Origin: an uncultured Pirellulaceae bacterium
GTDB taxonomy: Bacteria; Planctomycetota; Planctomycetia; Pirellulales; Pirellulaceae
Direction: 5' to 3'
Assembly: GCA_905480235.1 (NCBI GenBank)
Contig: CAJQPP010000010.1
Location: 1-42,675, forward strand
DNA length: 42,675 nucleotides
Both the position numbers and the translations under genes were made by a program. The notes under the pieces are model-generated. The model saw nothing but the letters and a program-made list of their open reading frames with translations, was not told the DNA's origin and ran no database searches. This document shows positions 34,687 to 42,675 of the stretch, piece by piece; within the stretch, counting starts at the first letter, position 1; each line of letters opens with the position of its first letter.

Positions 34687-36905
34687 TTGAAAACATCCAG
34701 ATAAATAATGGAAAATACTGCAATCCAAACCACGTCAACAAAGTGCCAGTAAACCCCGACGGCAGCAAAAACATGGGTGCGTTTGGATGTTAAATAGCCA
34801 AGGCGACCCAGCATGAACATAATTCCCAATACGATAATGCCTCCGGTCACATGCAGCCCGTGAAACCCTGTCACGGTAAAGAATGTCGAGGCGAAAAGAT
34901 TACGATTGACGGTAATGCCATTTGAGAACAAACCCGAGTACTCCCAAACCTGCCCGCCGATAAAGACGCAGCCTAGAAGAATGGTAAGGCCGAGCCACAG
35001 TTTGAAACCACCGATTTTGTCTTTTCGCAAACAGCGTTCGGCGATCCAAAACGTCAAGCTGCTGGAAAGCAGGATAAAGGTGAATATGCCCGTCCGAGAA
35101 ACATCCAAAGCAGTTTCGGCGGTTGGCCCTTCGATTTCGTCTCCGGAATTAAAGACGACATAACTGACAAGCAGCAAGATAAAGAAAATCGCTTCGGAAA
35201 TAACAAACGACCAAGCGGCGACTTTAGCAGCCGCTGGCCGATGGCCACGATCTTCAGGAGTTTTTTCGGTTTTCCAGTCTGCAAGGTCTGGATGATCGGC
35301 GTCCCAAACGGGACGGCGACTTTTAATTTCAGGCAGCTCTTCAAAGTTCTCAAGCGGTGGGGGTGACGTGGTGCCCCACTCCAACGTAAAGCCTTCCCAT
35401 GGATTATCGCCAGCCACAGCGCCGGACTTAATGCTTTTTAAGATATTCCAAACCAACACGAGCGTGCCGGCGGCCATGAAGACCGCTCCCGCGGATGATA
35501 TCCCGTTGCATAAAGCCCAGCCTGGGTTGTCGTCGTAGGTGTAAACACGCCTTGGCATACCCATTAACCCAAGCAGGTGTTGAATTCCAAAGGTCGCGTT
35601 GAACCCGATCAACCAAAGCCAGAACTGTAACTTGCCAAGCCTCTCGCTAAGCATCCGTCCCGAAATTTTAGGAAACCAATAATAGGTCGCCGCAAACAGA
35701 GAAAATACGATTCCTCCAACCAACACATAGTGAAAGTGTGCCACGACAAAATAAGTATCGGTCAATTGCCAATCGACGGGGACCGTGGCGAACATGATTC
35801 CCGTCAGGCCACCGACGACAAATTGAATTAAGAAGGCTATCGCAAACAGCATCGCGGTCGTGAACCGAATCGAGCCGCCCCACAGCGTAGCCGTCCAGTT
35901 GAAAATTTTGACGCCGGTTGGCAAAGCGATTAATAGCGTGGCAGCGGCAAAGAAAATATTGGGCCCCATGCCTAAACCCACCGCGAACATGTGGTGAGCC
36001 CACACCGTGTAGCTCAATAGCACGATGATCGTTGAAGAACCCGCGACAAAAGCGTATCCGTAAATTGGTTTACGAGAGAATACGGGGATCACTTCGGAAA
36101 CAATGGCAAAAGCCGGTAAAGCAAAAACATAGACTTCTGGGTGCCCAAACATCCAAAAGAAGTGTTGCCAAAGTAACGCGGAGCCACCTCTTGCCGGTTC
36201 AAAAAATGCCGCCCCTAGCACCCGGTCAATCAACAACATGGAGATGGCGGAATTTAAGGGCGGGATCGTGATGACAATCAGAATCGCTTGCATGAACATG
36301 ATCCATACAAACAACGGCACGCGTTGCATGCTCATCCCCGGAGCGCGACAACACATCACCGTGGCCACGATATTGATCGCGCCAGATATGGAGCCGATCC
36401 CCATTACCGCTAAACCGATAATCCAATAATCCACACCCGGCAATGAGCTAAAGGGTTTTGTGGAGAGTGGGGCATAAGAAAACCAGCCAGCATCCGGAGC
36501 CGAGCCGGTGAAGAAACTAAAGTAAAGCAATACCGCTCCAAACGGCAGCATCCAGAAACTCATGGCATTGAGACGAGGGAAAGCAACGTCTTTCGCTCCA
36601 ATCATCAAAGGCACAATAAAGTTTGAAAAGCCTGTGAATACTGGCATCCCCACCAAAAACACCATCGTTGTTCCATGCAATGTGAACAACTGATTAAACA
36701 TTTGCGGGGAGACGAGATCATTTTTTGGAACGGCCAGTTGGGCGCGAATCAACAGAGCCTCGACGCCGCCTACCAGCAGAAAAAAAACGGCCAGCAACAT
36801 GTACATGATGCCGATACGTTTGTGATCTACCGAGCAAACCCAGGAAAATAAGTTCCGCCGAGAAGGGTCGACTAGGTCATCGGGTTGTAGCATGCCATTG
36901 GCCAA
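34683..36905 (-). CDS. ctaD: Cytochrome c oxidase subunits I and III fused (CtaD-CtaE)
   Basis: 740 residues. Residues about 15-500 are subunit I: haem a ligands H77 and H392, haem a3 ligand H390, CuB ligands H255, H304 and H305, and the cross-linking Tyr Y259 in GHPEVY. K333 (PTGVKIF) and D106 (KDVAFPR) mark the K and D proton channels and E257 the glutamate of A1-type oxidases, so the pump should be complete. A soluble linker (about 500-558, with many Pro and charged residues) leads to subunit III (560-740, five helices, starting RPAAAKVAAWSFVISEAIFF). Such I-III fusions are known in caa3 oxidases of Thermus. Start: TTG at 36905 has GGAG eight bases upstream; an ATG four codons later is the alternative. 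It starts one base after the ctaC stop. Confidence 0.97.
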   Translation of the reverse strand: MANGMLQPDDLVDPSRRNLFSWVCSVDHKRIGIMYMLLAVFFLLVGGVEALLIRAQLAVPKNDLVSPQMFNQLFTLHGTTMVFLVGMPVFTGFSNFIVPLMIGAKDVAFPRLNAMSFWMLPFGAVLLYFSFFTGSAPDAGWFSYAPLSTKPFSSLPGVDYWIIGLAVMGIGSISGAINIVATVMCCRAPGMSMQRVPLFVWIMFMQAILIVITIPPLNSAISMLLIDRVLGAAFFEPARGGSALLWQHFFWMFGHPEVYVFALPAFAIVSEVIPVFSRKPIYGYAFVAGSSTIIVLLSYTVWAHHMFAVGLGMGPNIFFAAATLLIALPTGVKIFNWTATLWGGSIRFTTAMLFAIAFLIQFVVGGLTGIMFATVPVDWQLTDTYFVVAHFHYVLVGGIVFSLFAATYYWFPKISGRMLSERLGKLQFWLWLIGFNATFGIQHLLGLMGMPRRVYTYDDNPGWALCNGISSAGAVFMAAGTLVLVWNILKSIKSGAVAGDNPWEGFTLEWGTTSPPPLENFEELPEIKSRRPVWDADHPDLADWKTEKTPEDRGHRPAAAKVAAWSFVISEAIFFILLLVSYVVFNSGDEIEGPTAETALDVSRTGIFTFILLSSSLTFWIAERCLRKDKIGGFKLWLGLTILLGCVFIGGQVWEYSGLFSNGITVNRNLFASTFFTVTGFHGLHVTGGIIVLGIMFMLGRLGYLTSKRTHVFAAVGVYWHFVDVVWIAVFSIIYLDVFK

Positions 36906-36906
36906 A

Positions 36907-37902
36907 TCAAGGACTCCAAAGGAAAGTGACCAGTTGCTTCACTTGTTCGTCTGTGAGGTTGAAATCCGGCATTTTGCAGCCCGGCTTGTACTTTTGAGGA
37001 TCTTTCAGCCAGCGACCAAGGTTCTCTTGGGAATTTTTAAGCACCCCAGCTCCGATAATGGCGCGATCCGAAATGCGTGTCAGGCTGGGACCGATGCTTG
37101 GGGTAGAAAGTCCCTCTAAAGCATGGCAATTGATGCAGCCTTCCTCCATGAAAATGGCTCTACCCGCCTCTTTCGTCGACAGCTTTGCATTTTTGGAGGC
37201 AGCGTCTTGGGCAGCGGGCGCCGTTTTGGCAACCTGCGTGGCCGTGGTTTTACCGGCCGCGATCGCTTCCTGTTTCCATTTTTCGTATTCTTCGGGCGAG
37301 GTCACAAATACTTTGAATTTCATCCAAGTGTGCTGAGTGCCGCAGTACTCCGCACAACGGCCTTCGTAAACTCCCTCTTTGGTCGCTTGCAACCAGATAT
37401 AGTTAGGGTGGCCGGGGATGGCATCCATTTTTCGAGCTAACTGAGGGATCCAGAACGAGTGGATCACGTCCGCAGATTCAATCTTGACGCGGATCTTTGT
37501 CCCGGTGGGCAAGTGGATTTCGTTAGCCCCCACGATCGACGAATCGCCGTATTGGATTTCCCACCACCACTGGTGGCCCGTTACATGTAATTCCAGTTCA
37601 TGCGTGGCATCAGTCGGCTGGATCTTTGGGACTGCGTTAGTGGTCAGGATCAGTTTTGTGGTGATCACAAAAATCCAAATCAAAATCAGAATCGGCCCGG
37701 TCATCCAGAATATCTCTGATTTGCTACTGCCAAACTCTTGTTTAGGCGTATCGGACTTGGCTTTACCACGCCACAGGGCAATGACAATCAACCCCGTCAC
37801 AACCACGAAAATACCCAGACTGATCAAGACGACCATTATGAATAAATCGAAGATTGCTTGTGCTTCCGGCGAAGCGGGTTGTAGTAGAGGAAAAGTTGAC
37901 AC
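36907..37902 (-). CDS. ctaC: Cytochrome c oxidase subunit II with C-terminal cytochrome c (caa3 type)
   Basis: 331 residues from a GTG at 37902. Two N-terminal membrane helices (18-44 and 64-88) anchor the chain. The CuA domain has H148, C183, E185, C187, H191 and M194 in HSFWIP and CAEYCGTQHTWM, plus the aromatic patch QWWWEIQY (111-118). An Ala/Lys-rich linker (214-242) leads to a cytochrome c domain with CINCH (256-260) and axial M311 (CKMPDF). This is the caa3 layout: electrons enter through the attached haem c and pass to CuA. First gene of the cluster, with a clear promoter upstream. There is no convincing signal peptidase site, so the first helix probably remains. Confidence 0.96.
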   Translation of the reverse strand: MSTFPLLQPASPEAQAIFDLFIMVVLISLGIFVVVTGLIVIALWRGKAKSDTPKQEFGSSKSEIFWMTGPILILIWIFVITTKLILTTNAVPKIQPTDATHELELHVTGHQWWWEIQYGDSSIVGANEIHLPTGTKIRVKIESADVIHSFWIPQLARKMDAIPGHPNYIWLQATKEGVYEGRCAEYCGTQHTWMKFKVFVTSPEEYEKWKQEAIAAGKTTATQVAKTAPAAQDAASKNAKLSTKEAGRAIFMEEGCINCHALEGLSTPSIGPSLTRISDRAIIGAGVLKNSQENLGRWLKDPQKYKPGCKMPDFNLTDEQVKQLVTFLWSP

Positions 37903-37965
37903 TGTGGATTGTTTCCACCCGAGATATTTTCAGCGGTCTTCTCAATTGATTCCGCCCCTGGCCCC

Positions 37966-37994
37966 ATTAGAACAGTGTGAATTGCCACATTCAA
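37966..37994 (-). promoter_or_regulatory. Promoter for the respiratory gene cluster
   Basis: On the minus strand, -35 TTGAAT (37994-37989), a 17-base spacer, and -10 TCTAAT (37971-37966) preceded by TG and one base, making an extended -10 element. Transcription should start near 37958, giving a leader of about 55 bases before the GTG at 37902. All eleven genes down to 23534 could be read from here; internal promoters are not excluded. Confidence 0.6.
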
Positions 37995-38217
37995 GCGGGA
38001 GTGCTGCGGATAGTTGAAAAGGTTTTAGTTTGTTAATGCGGCAGACGTTGTTTACGCGTAAAGACTCGTACCTACAACACCGAAACTGCCTTGCCGTCTA
38101 TTTTATGTTTCTAAACGCCATCAATGTGGTGAAGTCGCAACCTTTTCGCATTTCATCAGCCTTCAAAAAAACGCCGGGTATTTTTTTCGGCGGAAGTTTG
38201 AATCGCTTTTTTTGGCA

Positions 38218-38400
38218 ATGACCCGCACATTGCTTGTGGTGACAATCTTGGCATGCCTCTTACTTTCCTTGTTTTGTCGAGTTTGCCATCAAGGCAATGT
38301 GAGTTCGGGTTTTTTGCCAGGACCTCCCGCTGATTCGCAGGAGAACGAAATCGCTTTGACACCAGCGGATAAACCGGTTGTCATTTCGCACTGCCATTAA
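38218..38400 (+). CDS. Possible small secreted or membrane peptide, 60 residues
   Basis: Begins at the ATG at 38218 and has a basic start, a long hydrophobic segment (LLVVTILACLLLSLF, about 5-19) and a hydrophilic tail rich in Pro, Asp and Glu. It could be a signal-anchored small protein or a lipoprotein-like product. No good ribosome-binding site is next to the ATG (GGAAG lies some 20 bases away), and the frame may be chance in a T-rich region. Confidence 0.35.
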   Translation: MTRTLLVVTILACLLLSLFCRVCHQGNVSSGFLPGPPADSQENEIALTPADKPVVISHCH

Positions 38401-38772
38401 AAAATCGGAATGCTAATAATCCGTTTCTATTAAAGGCGGGCATCAAAAAAAGGTGAAGCGTGCCATCCGAGTTTTTTTCTGGAGCAGGTTTGTTGAATGG
38501 TCTTTGGGACTAGAAAACCCGACACAAAAGCCAATAGCCGGTTGTCCTCGGAGTGGACCCCAGAACGTTCGCGACTTGCCATGCTGGCAAGCTTAAATCG
38601 TTCATTGCAGTCGGATGCCCCGCTTTAGCGGAGAGTTTAAGTTTACTCGCCTTGGATTTTATAAAAGGCATTGCAAAAATAGGGTCTTATTCCTTATACC
38701 TCGCGATGGTCAATCGCTCCCCCGGGTTGGATTAGAAAACGCTGCTGCGGAAATTGTTATTGTTTAAGCATC
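38401..38772. other. 372-base leader of the multihaem cytochrome gene
   Basis: No clear gene. A weak promoter pair on the plus strand, TTGCAA (38671-38676) and TATACC (38695-38700) with an 18-base spacer, lies about 70 bases before the cytochrome start. A 60-codon frame at 38553-38735 has no start signal. The stretch 37995-38217 before it is T-rich and includes a hairpin with arms CGCCG/CGGCG near 38175. Confidence 0.4.
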
Positions 38773-41700
38773 ATGATGTCTCAATCGACGGTTATTTCTT
38801 TTAGAACCATTTGCCTTTGCTTTATTTTGGCATTTGCGATGGGAACCCTACTGATTTTCCAGCAACAAGGGGCGAACGCTCGGCATGAACGAGTTTCTGC
38901 GACGCCTGTCCTTTATGAGAAGGGCATGGCTGTGAGGCGTGCCGGCGAGGGGGCGACCCATGCCGCCGCCCATGCCGCCGCCCATGTTGAGCACCGCGAA
39001 CATGCGGTGAAGAACTTCGGTAAAGATAATCCCCTGCCCTTGCCCAGTACGATGTCGGTAGCGGATTTCGAACAACGCATGTTTGATTTTCTGAACGAGC
39101 GCAAGTACGCGGATGAACTGGAATGGTTGAGCGATAAGAAAATTCGCGATACCGGTCCCTTCATCGCTGGTAAATATTATGGCACCCATCCCGCCGTGCG
39201 GGTTTATTATTCGCCGGGGGTCATTAAGTGGCTCGAGGAAGGACGCGTTGGCGAAATTCCTGATGGTGAGATGATCATCAAGGAACAGTACCAACCTCCG
39301 GCAATACGCCATCAGGGTAAATCCGAAAAGGAAATTCGGAAGTCTTTGGAATCATGGACAGTCATGGTGAAGGATTCGGCAGGATCCCAAGATGGTTGGT
39401 TCTGGAGTAATCCCGTACCGGATCAAGAAGTTACCAACAATCATCAATATCCTTTCGACCATCCGGTGAGTGGATTTGGGCATTACTGTATCCGTTGTCA
39501 CGGATCGGCACAGTCTGCCGAGTTTGAGTCCGTTCGTAAGCATAACGAATTCACCTTTTCGGCATTGCGAAACATCGAAGGCTACCCGGGTGAACCGATG
39601 GTGTTTCGTGTGGATGATTCTTGGAGAGCGCAGGCGCACAAAACATTACTGACGGATATTGATCAAAACAACGAACAGAAGCTCGCGGCTTTACCAGAAA
39701 CTGCGGACACCGACCACGATTCCCACCCTCGTTGCACGCAACTGGATTATTCGGAAAATCGGCCGCTCGTGCTAAATCGAAACTTCCTGCAGTACTACGA
39801 TGCTATCGGTGTGGTCGGTGATGAGGATGTGCAAAGAATACCACCGGTCACCCACGACTGGGTGGTGAATGAAACCGAGGATGCGCAGGGGCTAGTCACT
39901 TCCAATCAATGTATGAGTTGTCATGCGGGTGGTGTGGAGCCATTTGGGCCCACCATGTTCGTGCCCCTGCAAAAGGGCCAGCATGAATATGGAGCAGAGG
40001 GTTGGCATGTCTCTCCCTACGGTGAATGGCGTTGGACAGCAATGGGCTTGGCCGGCCGTGACCCTGTGTTTTACGCCCAACTAGAAAGCGAAATCGAGAT
40101 CCTGAAAAAAGAGTTTTCCAGTGAGGTAGCGGAGGATATTTCACGAAATTTGGTGGATACCTGTATGCGATGCCACGGGGCGATGGGGAAACATCAATTT
40201 GATATGGAAAAAACTGACCCGAATGCCAAGTATACGATTGAACATGTGCACGCTACCGCAGCGGAGGATTCCCATATCGGAAAAGGCGAGGATCGATACG
40301 GGGCGTTATCCCGGGATGGGATTAGCTGCGTTATTTGTCACCGCATGCAACCTCGGCCCCAACCGACCGATGACGATCGCCCGTACCTGCAGTTTTTTCT
40401 CGAACATTCCACCACCGGCAAGTTCCACCTGGGCCCCCAAGATGAAATCTATGGCCCCTTTAGGGACGACGAGATCTCGTCTTACCTGATGGAGCATTCG
40501 TTGGGTATTGTCCCCAAACAAAATGACTATCTCTCTTCTTCGCAAATGTGTGGTACTTGTCATACCGTCAATTTACCAGTGGTCGATCGACCGCTGGCAT
40601 CCCTGCCGGCTGGCGAACGTGAACTGGATTTAGTCGTCGGTGAGAACGTCGAAATCTTCAAAGATTTCAAACACCATGTCGAGCAGGCGACCTATTTGGA
40701 ATGGCTGAATAGTGAGTATGAAAATGAGTTCAACAAAGACAACCCGCTGGCGAAGAGTTGTCAGGATTGTCACATGTCCAAAGGTTTGCGGGATGACAGG
40801 AACGGTATCAATATCGATCAAATTGTAACGCGTATTGCGACCGTGCAAGATTCGACTTATCCCGACGCAGAAAATTTGACCTCGCACGAGAACCTGGAAA
40901 TAAGGGTTCGTGAATCGGGTTATCGACGGCACAATTTTTCAGGCCTTAACGCATTTCTTTTGGAGATGGTAAAGCAGTATGACGAGATTCTCGGAGTGCG
41001 AAAAAACGATTTCATGACCGGGTCGCAGAGCGATGTGGATAATGCTATCGAAAATTTCAAACTGATTGCCCAAACGCAAACAGCTCAGTTGAAATTGTCT
41101 GCCGAAAAGAAAGCGGGCAGGTTATTAGCCGACGTCAATATTAAGAGCCTCGTGGGTCACCGGTTCCCCAGTGGTGTTGGTTTTCGCCGCGCGTTTCTTG
41201 AATTTTTAGTCATCGAAAATGAGGGAACCCCATCAGAACAAATAATCTGGTCGTCAGGCCGTACCAATGAACTAGGGGTTTTGCTGGGTCAAGACGGCGA
41301 GCCTTTGGCATCTGAGTCATTCGCCCGCGATGGCAATGGAACTCAACAGTACCAGCAACATCACCAAGTGATTAATTCACCCGAGCAAGTTCAGGTATAC
41401 GAGACGTTGTTGTGGGATGATGCCGGTGAATTTACCACGAGCTTCATACATGGTTGCGATGTCATAAAAGATAATCGTTTCTTGCCCAAAGGCTGGAAGC
41501 ATGAGGGACCTGCTCCGGGTGTCTTGACGGGGAATTTTTTACATGCCACTCATCCTGGGAAAACAGCTTCTTACGACCCTGCTTACCAAGATGGCAGTGG
41601 TTCGGATTCGGTGCGTTTTGAAATTGCTTTGGACGAACTCGTGAAAGGTCCGCTGACCATCAAGGCGACGTTGTATTACCAGGCGATGCCGCCTTATTTC

Positions 41701-41841
41701 TTGCAAAACCTCTTTCAGAATGCACCCAATGGCGAAGCAACCAAAAGGCTTCACTACATGCTCAGTAACTTGGACTTAAAAGGCACAGCTGTCGAGGATT
41801 GGAAATTGTTTATCACATCCGATTCCATCCAGTTGGATTAG
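38773..41841 (+). CDS. Six-haem c-type cytochrome with N-terminal P460-like domain
   Basis: 1022 residues. Residues 9-32 form a signal peptide or anchor helix, so the protein is exported. A His/Ala-rich stretch (63-77) could bind metal. Residues about 95-250 resemble cytochrome P460: VRVYYSPG, WTVMVKD, GSQDGWFWSNP, and the first haem motif CIRCH at 239-243. Further CxxCH motifs are at 380-384, 464-468, 519-523, 593-597 and 663-667, six in all. After residue 690 there is no haem motif; the last 330 residues look like a beta-rich globular domain. The CxxCH spacing (55-140 residues) differs from compact tetra/octahaem cytochromes. A periplasmic redox enzyme or electron conduit is likely; substrate unknown. 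It is divergent from the oxidase cluster, upstream of the DUF1549 protein gene. Confidence 0.88.
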   Translation: MMSQSTVISFRTICLCFILAFAMGTLLIFQQQGANARHERVSATPVLYEKGMAVRRAGEGATHAAAHAAAHVEHREHAVKNFGKDNPLPLPSTMSVADFEQRMFDFLNERKYADELEWLSDKKIRDTGPFIAGKYYGTHPAVRVYYSPGVIKWLEEGRVGEIPDGEMIIKEQYQPPAIRHQGKSEKEIRKSLESWTVMVKDSAGSQDGWFWSNPVPDQEVTNNHQYPFDHPVSGFGHYCIRCHGSAQSAEFESVRKHNEFTFSALRNIEGYPGEPMVFRVDDSWRAQAHKTLLTDIDQNNEQKLAALPETADTDHDSHPRCTQLDYSENRPLVLNRNFLQYYDAIGVVGDEDVQRIPPVTHDWVVNETEDAQGLVTSNQCMSCHAGGVEPFGPTMFVPLQKGQHEYGAEGWHVSPYGEWRWTAMGLAGRDPVFYAQLESEIEILKKEFSSEVAEDISRNLVDTCMRCHGAMGKHQFDMEKTDPNAKYTIEHVHATAAEDSHIGKGEDRYGALSRDGISCVICHRMQPRPQPTDDDRPYLQFFLEHSTTGKFHLGPQDEIYGPFRDDEISSYLMEHSLGIVPKQNDYLSSSQMCGTCHTVNLPVVDRPLASLPAGERELDLVVGENVEIFKDFKHHVEQATYLEWLNSEYENEFNKDNPLAKSCQDCHMSKGLRDDRNGINIDQIVTRIATVQDSTYPDAENLTSHENLEIRVRESGYRRHNFSGLNAFLLEMVKQYDEILGVRKNDFMTGSQSDVDNAIENFKLIAQTQTAQLKLSAEKKAGRLLADVNIKSLVGHRFPSGVGFRRAFLEFLVIENEGTPSEQIIWSSGRTNELGVLLGQDGEPLASESFARDGNGTQQYQQHHQVINSPEQVQVYETLLWDDAGEFTTSFIHGCDVIKDNRFLPKGWKHEGPAPGVLTGNFLHATHPGKTASYDPAYQDGSGSDSVRFEIALDELVKGPLTIKATLYYQAMPPYFLQNLFQNAPNGEATKRLHYMLSNLDLKGTAVEDWKLFITSDSIQLD
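38959..38982 (+). repeat. Two 12-bp tandem copies encoding HAAA units
   Basis: CATGCCGCCGCC occurs at 38959-38970 and 38971-38982, followed by the start of a third copy (CATG). Each copy adds His-Ala-Ala-Ala to the cytochrome's N-terminal region. It is likely a slippage-prone coding repeat whose copy number may differ between strains. Confidence 0.8.
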
Positions 41842-42013
41842 AACGACGAGCGACGACAGGGGACCCGTGTTGGTGTTTGGGGTGACATGAAAGGCGGTCT
41901 GTTTTTGTGCGGATTGGTTGTTTGGGTCTACTGGTGAGTTGCTGCGCAAAAGTGCACGATTGTTTTCCGCTTCACTGTTCGGCGGTCGGGCTGTTTTGAA
42001 TCGTCCGCGTGTC

Positions 42014-42019
42014 TATAAT
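42014..42019 (+). promoter_or_regulatory. Consensus -10 hexamer before the DUF1549 protein gene
   Basis: A perfect TATAAT, 34 bases before the ATG at 42054. The expected -35 position (41991-41996, CTGTTT) is poor, and a better hexamer TTGAAT at 41996-42001 is too close (12-base spacer). A separate promoter for this gene is plausible. Confidence 0.35.
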
Positions 42020-42053
42020 GCGAGTACCAAAAACTTCCTTGGTATGTCTCATT

Positions 42054-42675
42054 ATGCAGCAGCTAAAATTCCCCTTCTTGTTTTCGTTTTTCGTCTTCGC
42101 CATCGTTAACACTTGGAATTGTCACGGCCAAGTATTGAATTCCGCGAGGCCGCTGTCTTTTAATCGGGATGTCCGACCCATACTGTCTGATAATTGTTTT
42201 CAGTGTCACGGACCGGATTCATCGACGCGGGCTGCGGAGCTTCGCCTGGATCTCAAGGAAAATACGCTGAGTGACCGAGGCGGCTACTTCACGGTGGTGC
42301 CGGGGAAGCCGGAGCAGAGTGAATTAATCGAGCGAGTATTGGAAGAGGATGCGGAATTCAAAATGCCTCCGGAGGATTCCGGCAAAGAGTTATCTGCGGA
42401 ACAAATTCAAATTTTAAGACAGTGGATCGAGCAGGGAGCAGAATGGCCTGCTTACTGGGCCTACGATGCGCCTGGCAAAGACGATGCGCGGTCGTCGGTG
42501 ACGGATTGGGGTAATGGCTGGATCGATGGATGGGTACTGCAGGGGTTACGCGATCGTCAACTCGAACCATCGCCCGCCGCTGACCCCGTAACGCTGATTC
42601 GTCGCCTGCATTTGGATTTAACGGGTTTGCCCCCGAGTCTTGAGACGGTGCGTGGTTTTGTCTCCAACGCCCCAG
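42054..42675 (+). CDS. Planctomycete cytochrome c/DUF1549 protein, C-terminus cut by window edge
   Basis: Open from the ATG at 42054 to the right edge (207 codons visible). A signal peptide covers about residues 1-26 (PFLFSFFVFAIVN core). Next comes the planctomycete-type cytochrome c domain: FNRDVRPILSDNCFQCHGPD with one CxxCH, LRLDLKEN, and KMPP (axial Met). Then a Trp-rich helix pair (WIEQGAEWPAYWAY) leads to the start of DUF1549 (RRLHLDLTGLPPS). In full-length relatives DUF1549, often DUF1553 and sometimes other domains follow; these very large sets of proteins are typical of planctomycetes and are thought to act on polysaccharides or other substrates outside the cell, often paired with DUF1501 proteins. 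That partner, if any, would be outside this window. Confidence 0.92.
   Translation, partial: MQQLKFPFLFSFFVFAIVNTWNCHGQVLNSARPLSFNRDVRPILSDNCFQCHGPDSSTRAAELRLDLKENTLSDRGGYFTVVPGKPEQSELIERVLEEDAEFKMPPEDSGKELSAEQIQILRQWIEQGAEWPAYWAYDAPGKDDARSSVTDWGNGWIDGWVLQGLRDRQLEPSPAADPVTLIRRLHLDLTGLPPSLETVRGFVSNAP

Noticed and set aside
1-42675. tRNA, rRNA, CRISPR, transposase or phage genes
   Set aside because: I looked for cloverleaf-like stretches, regularly spaced repeats, terminal inverted repeats and typical recombinase motifs and found none I could support.

Overview
This 42.7 kb window looks like chromosome of a planctomycete, most likely of the Pirellulales. The reasons are gene content rather than any database match: a planctomycete-type cytochrome c/DUF1549 protein at the right edge, a secreted sulfatase, a Tat-exported Gfo/Idh/MocA oxidoreductase, a subunit I-III fused cytochrome oxidase, many secreted proteins of unknown function, and moderate GC with short, mostly monocistronic units on both strands. 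I see no phage, transposon, CRISPR array, rRNA or tRNA.

Left part (1-23.5 kb): a mosaic of housekeeping and catabolic genes. In order: a partial ROK sugar kinase; ribonuclease III; a SAM methyltransferase; an aldehyde dehydrogenase followed by a YfcE-like phosphodiesterase; a proline-rich secreted protein; a non-coding or decayed stretch; an AAA+ ATPase with a winged-helix-like N-terminal part; glutamate decarboxylase followed by a membrane protein; a sulfatase; an Old Yellow Enzyme homologue; three adjacent AIM24-family paralogues; an MFS transporter and a Tat-exported Gfo/Idh/MocA dehydrogenase; and two secreted planctomycete proteins.

Right part (23.5-38 kb): the most striking region. Eleven genes on the minus strand run almost without gaps from 37902 down to 23534, behind a good extended -10 promoter (37966-37994) and before a GC-rich hairpin (23483-23513). 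In transcription order they encode caa3-type oxidase subunit II with a haem c domain, a fused subunit I+III, the CtaG assembly factor, a small two-helix membrane protein, a Rieske protein, a cytochrome b fused to cytochrome c, a membrane-anchored FMN/3Fe-4S glutamate-synthase-like protein, a type II NADH dehydrogenase fused to a cyclic-nucleotide-binding-like domain, pyruvate:quinone oxidoreductase (PoxB), NAD-malic enzyme, and a 4-hydroxyphenylpyruvate-dioxygenase-like metalloenzyme. Read together they form a complete route: malate to pyruvate plus NADH, NADH and pyruvate oxidised at the quinone pool, quinol oxidised by an alternative bc complex, and oxygen reduced by the oxidase. This linked layout, with its unusual NDH-2 fusion and its two unassigned members, is the best candidate here for an undescribed system.

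Right edge (38-42.7 kb): divergent from the respiratory cluster is a 1022-residue six-haem cytochrome whose N-terminal part resembles cytochrome P460, then the start of a cytochrome c/DUF1549 protein that runs off the window.

All assignments come from reading motifs and remembered family features; no search was run.
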